Shown here: positions 35,445-47,041 of the stretch, piece after piece
Layout of the letters: each line of letters begins with the position of its first letter
Position numbering within the stretch: the stretch's first letter is position 1
Assembly (NCBI GenBank): GCA_050084515.1
Contig: CM114271.1
Coordinates: 45,260,001-45,324,000 of the forward strand
Length of the DNA stretch: 64,000 nucleotides
Reading direction: 5' to 3'
Origin: Blasia pusilla
Lineage: Eukaryota; Marchantiophyta; Marchantiopsida; Blasiales
The notes under the pieces: generated by a model
Databases searched by the model: none
The model's input: the letters and a program-made list of their open reading frames with translations, nothing else
Told to the model about the DNA's origin: nothing
Position numbers and translations under genes: made by a program

Positions 35445-37869
35445 AGAACTATGCCTTGAAGTTTGAGAGATTAACATTCTTTGAACCTTTAATACAAGCA
35501 AAGTTATTTCAAGCCACTACAATAGTCACTTAACATCACTCAAGGAATCATGGATGTTGCACATGGAGGATTAACTTTGTGGTGAAGTTGAACATACAAG
35601 CACAACCAAAAGTTCAATCAACCTACTTCACGATTCGTTGCTTATAATTATTATGCACATTGATCATTGAGTATCTCAAATCATCCATAGCCCATGATCT
35701 GGCTTAAGAATATTCTAAACTCATACTTTGATAACAATGATAAGGCGTCCTAGTTATTAACCTTGGATATAGAGAAGAGAGAAGTCAGATATAGAATTGG
35801 ATGTATCATATTATTCTCCCATACATAATACTTGATCTACTGCAATAAAATATTCCTTGAGAAAGGTTTTGCTATACCTGAAATTGAAGCAATTTAACCT
35901 TAGAACTCAAAAAATTAATCAAGAAACTCACTTCACTGCCAATAGCAAGATCAGCTTGGTACTTCTGAAAATAATAGTTATCCTTTGATTGGAACGGTCT
36001 ACTTCAAAGTAACCTTAATTTTGAATGTCTTCCTATAAATGTGAACCGTATACCCATATGTAACAAACTCGTTGATATTTGATGTGCGTTATGAACAATG
36101 CAATCATCTTGTCTATTCACAACATACTCAACAGAAGTAGTCTGTCAGTAAGGAGTCCACGACCCTTCAAAGTGAAAGGAATCACAACCTAAAATCATTT
36201 AGAAGCCAACATCTCCATTCCTTAAGGTCTTATCACACAAATTCTTGACTGTGATCAATGATCGATGCGCCTTTAATATATGTAATTATGGTAATCCTAT
36301 TCCCTTGTTGATATGGATATAAAATCATGGCATATGAGATGATCGTATTGTAGAAGTTAAAGCAACCCTATGTTGCCCATAAGCCCACCACTATCACAAG
36401 TTATAACATGTTCTTCCTACGGCATAAGTATCCCTTAATATTGAATTTATATGCCTCAAATTCCTTACATGTTTCCAATTCGATGATTGAGCATGACATC
36501 TGTCATAGCCTTCATACCATTTTCCTTGATTTTCTTGATAAGGTTATCACGTCTGTTAGGATTGATCCACGAGATCTAGTAAAGCGCCTTTGGAGATATT
36601 GGAGGACATCCTCAAGAGATTGAGGATGACCTGCCATGACCCACAGCCACGGATAACCTGAGAGAGCACGTTTCCCCTTCATTTCCGGCTCATTTGGAGC
36701 CATATTGAGGAACTTACTATTTTAGGTAAATTACCAAATTTTGTATCATTAAATTTCCACTTTGGGAAGTGACCCTTGACCCGCTTTAGCAGGTCAAGAG
36801 CTAAGGAGGTGACCTACGAGCATAGGTTACCGTTGAGAGGGCTTGGGAGGGGGAAGGGGGTATACCTCCAAGAGAGAGAGAGCTTGAGAGCTCCTTCTCT
36901 CTTTGTTGAACCTCTTGGCATGAGTCGACGATGCTATGGTCCTCCTTGCCTTGTGTGTGTAATCCAAGCCTCTTACTAGGAGAGTGTGTTTGGTTTGACA
37001 TGAGAGAGTAGAGTAGAGTAGAGTAGAGTAGAGTAGATTTTTAGTCCACGGGAAGCTAATATGGCTTATGGGACCCCTTCCGCATATGTGAAATTGACAT
37101 CGCATCCGACGGCAACCTTCACATCTAGATTTAGGGTTCTCACTCATGAGATTTGGTTTTTGTTTTTTTTTTTTTTTTTCTTTGTGAAGGCCTGGAATTT
37201 TTTCCAGATTTTTAATATGGGAGCATAGTCAAGGCACACACATGAGAGGCACACAAGGCGTTCTCTCTCTCAAATATGGACCATCCAGGCCCTAGGTAGG
37301 AGACACCACTGCCCTGGGGTTGAGACCGCCCCCCACTGTCACTCTGTGGATTCCATGAGTTAGCATGGGATTGTGTATGTTTTTGTGTATGTTCGGTGAC
37401 AGCGATGTGTATGTGCACAAAAAAGTTCACTCGTACTTCGCTCGTGCTTCACAATACAATTGACATAAAATGCACCGAAACATGGTTAGACAATGAATGT
37501 AGGCTCTCTTGTCCAAAGTGAAAATCTATGGAGATACACACTAGCAATTTCAAGTGTTAACAAGGCGAAGATAGATAAAGACCAATAATTTTTTTCTTGC
37601 AAGAGAATTAGAAGATGTGGAAGGCACAATCACGTAAACCTTGAAGTTGCAAGCTATGGTTTATTTGGTGTCAATATCCACTACCAATTGTGCTTATGAG
37701 ACACGTGATTGAAGGTCCTTGGTTACGTTGAAAGGAACATCATTTATTTGTGAGTAGAGTTGGGAAAATAAGTACTCTACTATATATATCATATGACTAT
37801 ACATAAGGAAACAAAAAGATTGAAGAAATTTCCCCCATTGCTCTTAAACCTAGTAGATTTCTACTTTGT
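35445..37869. other. Spacer, no gene seen
   Basis: Short ORFs (36408-36623, 36776-36979, 36827-37147, 37212-37430) are not recognisable. A T-run lies near 37162-37179. No gene is supported. Confidence 0.5.
37005..37037. repeat. (GAGTA)n minisatellite
   Basis: Six or more tandem GAGTA units. The minus-strand ORF reading LLYSTLLYST through it is an artefact of the repeat. Confidence 0.9.
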
Positions 37870-38230
37870 TGGAAGAGAAAACATCAAAAGAGGACAAGGA
37901 AAAGAAAAAACCCTCAAGAGGGAAGGAGGCAAGAAATGCAAAAAAAAAACTACAATAAGCCAATATAAAAACTAACTCAATGGGATACACAATTAAGAGC
38001 TTGAAACAAGTCTACGACGAACATTGATGGTTGAAAAAAATGTGAATCGACGACATTATAAGTGGCCATCAACCACTTTGGCTTGATATATCAACACCAA
38101 TACTTGCTCATGTTGCATGTACTTTTTTATAATAAGTAATGAAAATGGAGAGAGAAGGAACCACAAGAAGGAATGAGTTGATGATTCTTAAGGGAGTAGT
38201 GAGCACATCTTTTCAAGAAAGTATCAAAAG
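37870..38230 (-). repeat. Dispersed repeat, copy 2
   Basis: It aligns with 11950-12430 (AAAAGAGGACAA, GCTTGAAACAA, TATCAACACCAA, GAGAGAAGGA, GATGATTCT, GGGAGT.GTGAGCAC). The shared minus-strand ORF is broken here by substitutions, unlike in copies 1 and 3. Confidence 0.55.
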
Positions 38231-39568
38231 ATAGATGTTATGCCAAAAAACTCCCATTATAAAAGAGATTAATCCATCGATCGCATATCTCACTCCATAA
38301 CTTGACTTCTTGATTCTTGTTGTTGCATTGGCCGCAAAACCTTTAGTTAGTGAAGAACATACCAAGTCAAAACATGATGGATCAATAACCGCCACATCAC
38401 TTGATAGATAAAAGCCACCTAAGGACATACTAGGTGATAGTATATCATCCATAACACTGTATCATGCCGTATAAGCCACAAATATTATCGCCTCTCTAAT
38501 CATATTATGGGGCGCCTTTCATTCTCCATCATGTGCACATCAAAGAATCTGGATTCCCTTGCATCTTTGGACTCCACACATACATAACAAGGCCCACCTA
38601 AAAGAAAAAGATGAGGAAGTCCGGACTTCTTCATCTTTCGTACAATTATGCATTGGATCCAATGCATTATTATTCAATTATCGAGAGTATACTCTACGAA
38701 AGACAAAATAGAAGAAGAAAATTATTTGGAGTTAGCCATGCCTCTGCTTGTGTACATACACACGAACACAAGAAAGCCCAATAAATGTCAATCGTTTCCT
38801 AAAATAAAATGCTTAAAAGGTTGATTTTGTGCAATTTCTCAAAGATGGGCTCTGGAAGTGGATCCAAACCTTAAGTAACCAGTTGATTAAAAGATGGTAT
38901 AATTATTTATGTGGAATTTCAATAAGATTCTAGGAAGATCTCAATTTTATTTTTTAATAATAGATCCCTCTCCTTGACATGGGCTACATGATCCATTAAG
39001 ATAGGTATGTCTCTTAGGAGAAACCTTGAATTCATAATAAGCTTGAACAAAGCCAAACTCCTCGAGAAAGTTGGTGATGCATATGCAAGTATGGAGGAAA
39101 GTTTCACACCTGCAAAAGAAATAAGCAAGATAACTTGTCGAGAAGCCAAGACAACGTCATCTCCATCAAAGTTATTAAAACCAAGAAGTTTAACATGCAA
39201 ATGTTATTATGATCGAAGTGTCGAAAGAGGCCAACCAATATAAGCACTTTGAGGTGGAAGGAAAAGGATAAAGAAGGTAGGAAGCACCTTGGAGAAAACA
39301 TTGGGAGAGAATCGCATAAGCAAATGGTATAATACCTCTCCGATAGCCAAAGTGTAAACACCATAAGAAGGCTTATCCATAGCAAATAAACGATAAGCTC
39401 CCAAAAGCCTAAAGATAGATTACGACAAACTATCTATTGCACTATATATACACACTATATATAAAAAAATAAATCCACTTTTGAATCTGGTTTAATAAAA
39501 AATCATGGAAACACGAAGAAATCATGATTGATAGTCCACCTACCAAGAAGTGATGAGTATGAAGAAAC
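38231..39568. other. Spacer, no gene seen
   Basis: Overlapping short ORFs on both strands at 38919-39404 are unrecognised and not conserved elsewhere in the window. Confidence 0.45.
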
Positions 39569-40004
39569 GCCCTTGTGAAATCCTCAAAGTCAAGTTTAAA
39601 ATTAAGATATGTTGTATAGTCTTCCACAAATTTTGATGCATCATCACTTGAAGGAGGGTAACGAGCTTCCTAGAATGCCACTCGAGTTATCATTATGTAC
39701 GTCTGCACTTGGAACTGCAAGTGAGAGAGGTCCTAATGCTCGAGCAATAAGATTAAACTAACCAACTTGTTATATTAAAGGTCTCTCCTAATGCCCTTGT
39801 GAAAACCTCAAAGTCAAGTTTAAAATCAAGATATGTTGTATAGTCTTCCACAACTTTTGATGCATCATCACTTGAAAGAGGATGAAGAGCTTCCTAGAAT
39901 GTCACTCGAGTTATCACTATGTACGTCTGTACTTGGAACTGCAAGTGAGAGAGGTCCTAATGCTCGAGCCATAAGATTAAACTAACCAACTTGTTATATT
40001 GAAG
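39569..40004. repeat. Tandem duplication, 2 units of about 224 bp
   Basis: Unit 1 (39569-39792) and unit 2 (39793 to about 40004) agree at roughly 93% by eye, starting GCCCTTGTGAAA and ending TTGTTATATTRAAG. Inside each unit is the near-palindrome CTTGGAACTGCAAG. No coding frame is shared. Confidence 0.85.
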
Positions 40005-40139
40005 TTCTGCCATAATTTACATGATAGGTTGGATGAGCCAATTCTAAATCCACTGCTCAAAGTAAATGCTTATTCCGAAGATTCTTTCAAACCCTGAACA
40101 TACATCATCGAAGACACAAGAAGATTTTGTGATGACTCG

Positions 40140-40296
40140 TATCGTGCACATACATATTCTTACACAACATACATCGTTGTCATCATCCACACACATATAA
40201 ATACAAGATATCATACTTAATCATGATATCTAGACATATAGATGATCATGTACCAAAATATCTCCAATTAATCTCATAACACAACAAAACATTTCT

Positions 40297-40332
<36 letters not shown>

Positions 40333-40480
40333 ACATCAAACCAAACTCATTCTCTTACTAAGAGACTAAAAGGTTGGGGTTACTCGAAGGCAAGGAGGAT
40401 CACAACTCTATTCCCTTATGAAAAGAGGTTCAACAAAGAGAGAATGAGTTCTCAAGCTAACGCTCCTTGGGTATGTTGCT
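40140..40480 (+). repeat. Dispersed repeat, second of a pair 6 kb apart
   Basis: This is the counterpart of 34080-34380 in direct orientation. It contains an expanded CT microsatellite where the first copy has only short CTCTCTC runs. Confidence 0.45.
40294..40332. repeat. (CT)n microsatellite
   Basis: About 19 CT units with one interruption (CTCCTC). Confidence 0.9.
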
Positions 40481-43400
40481 TCCTTCCCCTTAAGCTCTCT
40501 TCTTGGTGATTTATGCACACATGTTCCCTCCTAAGCTTTTGACATGCAATAGTGGATCAAGGACCACTCTTTAAGATGGAAATTCAATTTTATTCATAAT
40601 AGAAACTTTGCCAAAATAGTTAGTTCCTAATAGGGTTCCAAATAAGCCCAAAATAAGGAGAAATATGTTTTGTTGGGTTACCCTATTCCTCAACTGGTCC
40701 TCCCTGATCTCTTGAGGTTTTCCTCCGACCTCCTCAAAGGCACCCTATAGATACTCATGGATTCGCTTCAAAAGATGTGACATCCATCGCATCTTTCCTT
40801 GAAGGGAGAACTAAAATCTATTGGCATCTATGGGATCACGTAGTAATCTTTATGGTGTGAAAAGCAATGCTTGTTGGATAATGGGACAAGCAACAATCAA
40901 AATCTGTATGTAGAGTCTAGAATGAGGGATGTAGAAATAAAAAGAGTGAAAGAGATCTTTATGGCTTAACAATGTTCAAATGATTGTTATAAAGATCGTA
41001 GTAGGAGGGGGTGTGAAGTTAGGATTGAAGGCCCATGCAGGGATTGACAATACCGATAATATCTTTTGATCCAAGTAGGAGAAAACTCTGTACCATAAGG
41101 TATGCAACCAAGTATGCAACAAACTTTAGGCATAGACATGAAACAAGAAGGATTATAAGAGGAAGAGTTGGGAGGTCAATGAGTTCATGATAAATGACGA
41201 TATGGGAACTAGTATGGTGGTAAGTAAGTTGGGGAAGGAGGAAAAGGAATCAGGGTAGAAAATATTGGAGTTGGAAGCAAGGATTAAAATAGGACATATG
41301 AGGATGGCAAAGTACTAGGATTCATTAGTAATGGACAAATATTATGATAAGTGACGAAATTGAAAGGGAAAAAAGAGATATATATATATATATATATATA
41401 GCATAATGGATGCAAGAGTTGTAGGAGGAATATGGTGAGATCTACGATAAGGATGGAAACTAAGGCAACGGTAATAATTGAAGGAGGGCTTATACAACCA
41501 AATACATAAGGGAGTAGATGTATTATCCAAGTACATGTTTATAGAACCAACATGTCATTTAAGACAAGTGGGAACATAATGAGTTGTAATAAAGTGAGTA
41601 TCTGTAATAAGAGGAGTGGGATCCATCGAGAAAATATTTAGATGAAGAGAATTTTTAGACAAAGAAAAATGTTTGATTGAAAATAACTTTAAAAATTAAA
41701 AAAAGGATTTGAACTTGAGAAAAAAAGAAGATGAAGTCACCTACATGGTATGAAAAGAAGTGGATTGGGAATATGAATCTAAAATGGACTTAATAAGATT
41801 GCAAATATCTATAAAAATATAAGAAAGGGGGCAGTAGCAAGATAAAGTGTTGAAGAATTGCTATATCCCCATAGAAGGAGGTGCAAGGTATTTTGGGAAC
41901 ACAATAGATATTCATGCGGATGTCTGTATAGAAGTTTAGGAGCTTGTGAGGATTGGAAAAAGGTTTAGGATGAGGAAGGCTTGCCAAATTGAGTCAGATA
42001 GCAATTCCATACCATAAAATTTTGGAGGAGGAGTTTGTCGAGGTTGATATAGATCTAGCCATCAATAGAAAGATTTTTGTAGTATGTACATGGTTAGAGG
42101 CCTTGCCGCATAGTCGTAGGGATTTCAGGGACATTGGATCAAGCTCATCCATAGATCTAATCTACACCTGATGAATAAATTCTCATAGTGGATCCTGTGG
42201 ATCGGGCGGGGCGATTGTTTCTCAAGTCATGATAGACAATACATCTACCTATCCACTTGTAGGAGAAGAGGTGGTGGAATCATATGCATCTACATTATGT
42301 GTATGTCCTAGTAGACAATCGTGTGGCACAATAAATGCACACTGATCGCATGGGAAGTTGTAAGTCCTATGAATTGAAAATTTTGAATTTTTTTTAATAT
42401 ATATATAACAGGATTTGATGATTTACCTCAATTTTCTCGACAATTTACCTCATTTTTGGGTGTATTTTTCAGTCATTTGTGCTTTGAACTATTATGAATT
42501 CTGATTAATTAGGAGACTTAAAAGTTATATTTCTAAGTACTTACCTAGTTCCTAACAATTGCACAATCACATTTTACTACTTTTTTTGCAAGTACTAGAA
42601 GCCACAAGTTACTTGCTGAATACTAGCACCAAACTCTCTTCTTTGTGAGTGCAACACTTAGATCATACTCTCCAAGTAGAGTTTTGGACTTAAAATTTGT
42701 ATGGCAATATATATAGTAGATAAGTTTACTCTACTTTGCGAGTCTTCTATTAACATAAGAAAATGACCTTTTTAGCTCACATTCAACTTGTGAATCGCGA
42801 GTGCAAAACTCTATTTTACAAGTGCCCCACTTACAAATTTCTGAGTTGTATGTGAGTACTTTGCAACTTTTTGGACTCACAAATAGGGCTAGTAGTGCAA
42901 GAACTTGTAATTGGGTCCAAGACGATCATACTTAAATGAACAAGATAGCAAGAATTTGTAGCCATAATACATTTGTTTATAACTCTATGCATTATCAAAG
43001 CTATTCAAGAATTGAAATATTTTCCACTATGAATGTCTAGATGATTTTGTTTCATCCAATGACTTATGCACTCTATTGCGCACTCTCTTGTGATTACATC
43101 CAATTGTATAATTAAAATATCTACTTATGTAAAAGGGCAACATACATCTCATCCATTTTTTTCACATATTAAAGAAGATTTTTGAATGATGGCGGAAATT
43201 CGCTGGATTATTTCTGATTTCTTTCGTATTAATTTCCTTGTAACTATTTTCCTCTATTCATTTCAAGAATCAGGTGCTTCTCTTTTCTTCCGAAAAGCTC
43301 GTGTTCAATAAACTAAACGGCTCCGGAAACGAAACTCCTTACACTACAAGAGAGATAACCTTTAGGGTGCACCTATCCAGAACGGTTTTCCGCGCTTTGT

Positions 43401-44289
43401 TGTTTGGCAACAAAGTTGGCAGCTTTTAAGTCTGTCCAACAACCACCACTAAGCAAGAGACAAAGTCTGTACGCCGTCACTCTCAATGGAGAACCGCAAA
43501 CAAAGAGTCATCAACTATGAAACCAAAAATCCAGTGCGAAACTGGCGATTCCGTTGATCCGTCACCTTCCTAATATGGAAAGGGACATGATCCAGTTAGA
43601 GCAGGCCATTGTGGAAGTACAAGACTGTGGAAGTACCCTTTTCTCCACTAAAAGCATGACAAGGTATATGACACATGTCCATATTTTTTACTTTACTTGC
43701 TACTTGGGGAGGGGATCCACAGCGTTCCTTCGAGGATCTTCGCTCGTTCCTCTATGAGAACATGGGAATGTCAGAGTTGCATCACCATCGGTTGTTCTGG
43801 TTCTTGATATTGGTGATATTGTTTTAGGAGTTGTAGTGCAATCGTGCCATTAATTGAAAGTATAAGATATCCTCTCCTCCTCCTCCTCCTCTTTTTCATC
43901 CTCCACTCCTACCGTAAACGGGGCCATGGGCTCTTTTGATATTTGGCTGCATTAATGATCTTTGCCTCCCGCTTTCATTTCTTTTCTCTTCTTTTGTATG
44001 GAGACTTTTCCACTCTAACTCCTACTCTCTATCGATTATTGGTGCATTTTAGACCATGGAATCCGCATCAATAGTTAGTTGTCCGCTAAGCCATGCGTTC
44101 TTGTGATGTAGGAACGGCTTCCGAATCTTTGTTGGAGGAGCTTCACGAAGTAGCGTTATAAGTTCGGCTAGTTTAGCGGAGGGGGGAGGGATGGCCGCAG
44201 ACAGAGAGAGATATGAGAATAGGTTCCCGGTCAACTACAGGGAGCCCTCCGGACAAAAATGAATAAAATAGATATATGTAGAAAAAGGA
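40481..44289. other. Long AT-rich spacer, no gene seen
   Basis: No conserved ORF was found. An (AT)n run lies at 41379-41400. Between about 42.5 and 42.9 kb there is a wordy repeat of CAAGT/ACTTG motifs. From 43.2 kb GC content rises, and a TCC run lies near 43874-43893. None of the small ORFs (for example 43554-43757) was recognised. Confidence 0.45.
41379..41400. repeat. (TA)n microsatellite
   Basis: About eleven uninterrupted TA units. Confidence 0.9.
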
Positions 44290-44600
44290 TGGGAAACCCA
44301 TCACGATACAAAAGAGGAGACCCAAAAAATAGACCTCAAGAGGCCGGAACTGGCCCCGAGGAGACCCCCTAACGACCTAAATCACCAACAGCAGAGACAA
44401 TGTCAGCAACACGTAGAGAACTATGACTACTACTAAGTGGGCCTCTAACATTAGCGTCTCCAACCGCCTGAGCCCGCCGCAGAAGCCCATTTGTCTGGGC
44501 GCGCTGCAAAGCTATGGAGACCCGTTGCCTACAATAAAGTATTGTAGTGGCTAAGGACAACCCATTTCTCGACTGGAGATGATGGGCGCAAACCCTCCGG
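44290..44600 (-). repeat. Dispersed repeat, copy 3
   Basis: The minus strand encodes IALQRAQTNGLLRRAQAVG within a 63-codon ORF (44369-44560). It parallels the peptide of copy 1 (11950-12430). Upstream words ACAAAAGAGGA and CAAGAGG also recur. Same orientation as copy 1. Confidence 0.5.
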
Positions 44601-46679
44601 AGGGGAGGGCAAGGAAAGGTGTGGTAGGTACTGTTGGGGGTTGAAGGCGGTGGCAGTTGAGAGGAGCGTATAGATGCCGCCAGTGTTCGTTCGTGATATA
44701 CGTTACGCCGGAGGAATCAACCGCTAAATTAGGAGTCTCCTTCTCCGGAGTGGCTCTAAAATAGGAGATGACGAGCTGTCGAAGTGCACATGAAACCAGC
44801 GGTAGCGAGAGATTTTGCTATAAGTGGATGAAAGATTTCTTTTTATTTCAGGTGACGAATTAATTTATATAGTTATTTGCACAATCTATATATTAATTAG
44901 GAGATGTACTTATTTTAATTGATAAGTGTCAATATTCACTCCAAAATATTTTTAGGGATCGAACAGGTAAAAAGAGTCACAGCTTAACCTGAATAATTCA
45001 AAAAATTCCGAGAATGGCTATGTCCCTTACTAGTAATAAAAAAATAGAGACAAGGATTTTTTTTCAAAAATAAAATTCATACTAAGATGTATAAAATTTG
45101 AAGAGGAAAAGAGGTATAAAATGATCACTACTTCCAGTTTTAAAGGGTGGGTAATTTAGAAGTGTGGCCCCAAACTGGATTTTGGATATATGTAAGGACA
45201 CGTGACGACCAAGGGTGGGGTGTCATAAATAAGGAAAGGTGTTAAAAATAACATAATATAACTCATACAAGTTTGATATAAAAATTAAAAAGTTTTATTT
45301 TATCACGAGATGCCTTTTTGATTTGTAAACATCCTTTTCATATGAAAAAAAAAATATTTCACAAAATAGAAAGGGAATTGTTTTTCAAAGTTGGATAGCA
45401 ACTTCATTACCTTCCTTTCATCCACTATACATTTACAAAAACTCTTCAAATATTTTTTAATTTCTTTTCTATTATTTACTAAAACTAAAACCCAAAACCG
45501 GAAAACATTTTCGGTTCCAAGAAGTGTCCACAAACGCACGCACATGACATGATGGTCCGTCTCGGGAAAACCCCTTTCCACGTCGGGGAGGCGCCGCATT
45601 TTCCCGACAGCAAGAAGCAGCTTTTAACGTTCGCGGAGGAAAAAGCGAGCCGTGCATGACTTACTGTAGGTGATAGAGAGAAAGATGATAGCTGAGTTGG
45701 CACTTTGAATATTCCCCCGGAACACTACTTGCCGAGAGCTCGCAAGATTCCAAATTTGAGGAACTCGGTAAAGGGAAGACTGTAGTATCCATTCGCATAA
45801 GATTGTTATTTGAAATTTAAAAAAAAAGGAAAAAAAAAGAATTGCAACAGTGCTACGACCACCGCCTGATTAGTATGAGCCGCGAAGAAGATTTGACAGG
45901 GGACGAGGTTGTACTGACCGGCAACGTTTACTCCCGCGCCGCCCTGCGACTTGGAGGAGGTGCAGGGCCGCCCAGCCGTATCTAAAGCTGGCCGAGGTTC
46001 TGGTGACACTTCTATTAAGTGTAGCGCCAGTGGCGAACCGTACGGAGGAGAATCATTCCGTGTGGGCCTGTCCGCCAGGTGAAATATTCCTGCAATTTCC
46101 TGGGCACGGAAGAAAGGGAAAGCGAAAGTGCCAGGAGTAGGAGAATCCCTCGGTCGGGACTGTACAGAACTTCGCGGGCGAGTGAAGTCCGCAGGAAAGG
46201 CGTGGGACAGTAGAGGCGAGGTGTCCCGACGGAGGGACGGCGGGCGGTAGAGTTACCAACCTTTGAGCGAGAGCCGGACGACTGTAGTAAGCCCACAACG
46301 TCTCGGTTGCTTTTCTCGGTTGTGGTGATTCCTCCACTCGCGTGATGGAAATGGGCTCCGTCGGAAGGACCGACAACTCCTCGGTTGCTTTTCTCAGTTT
46401 TCTCTGGTGATTTGTGCCGCGCCTGACAGAAATGGGATCCGACGGGAGGAAAGACGCGACGGGACGGAAGGGGAAGGGGAAGGGCGGAGAAAAGAGGAAG
46501 ACGGGGACATATTTTTTGCAACTCGGCGAGCGAGTGCAGTGGCTGGGGTGGTGGATGTCCACAGTCCCGTCAGGTTAGTTGCCGTCGTCGTCATTGCATA
46601 CATGCACCTTTTGGACGGGGACGGAGATTAGAGGAGAGAGAGGAGGAGGAGGAGGACGGGGGTTGGGGCAGGAACAGAG

Positions 46680-46681
<2 letters not shown>
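44601..46681. other. Spacer and upstream region of PRMT6
   Basis: AT-rich to about 45480, then GC-rich with overlapping ORFs on both strands and no recognisable protein. An internal near-duplication (CCTCGGTTGCTTTTCTC near 46303 and 46379, with GTGATT) has a period of about 76 bp. Confidence 0.45.

Positions 46682-46710
<29 letters not shown>
46682..46710. repeat. (GA)n microsatellite
   Basis: About 14 GA units roughly 330 bp upstream of the PRMT6 start codon, a common position for plant promoter or leader GA tracts. Confidence 0.9.
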
Positions 46711-46714
<4 letters not shown>

Positions 46715-47041
46715 CAGTAATAATAATGCGCGAACGGAGGCGGGCGGGCAGCGGAGTTAATGCGAGAGGAGGAAAGAACAGCGATGGGTCACCAACCGGT
46801 GGAGCTCCAGCGAGCGACTGAGACGTAGTAGTAAGGGAAACGAGGAGGTGGAGCTGTAGAGCTATTCCATGCCATCCGTTACTGGAAGGAGTTGTGGAGG
46901 AGGGATCGGTGAGCAAATGGTGGTACTGTGGATGGGGTGGGAAGGAGATTTTGAATGAAATATGGACAAGCATGAGTTGCCAAGGGATCGTGGGACCGCA
47001 GCGGCGTCGTCCTTGGGAAATGTGGTGACCGATCGGAGCTG

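Noticed and set aside
46015-46562. Two overlapping 168-169-codon minus-strand ORFs upstream of PRMT6
   Set aside because: Low-complexity Ser/Pro/Arg text in two frames of the same strand, with no conserved motif.
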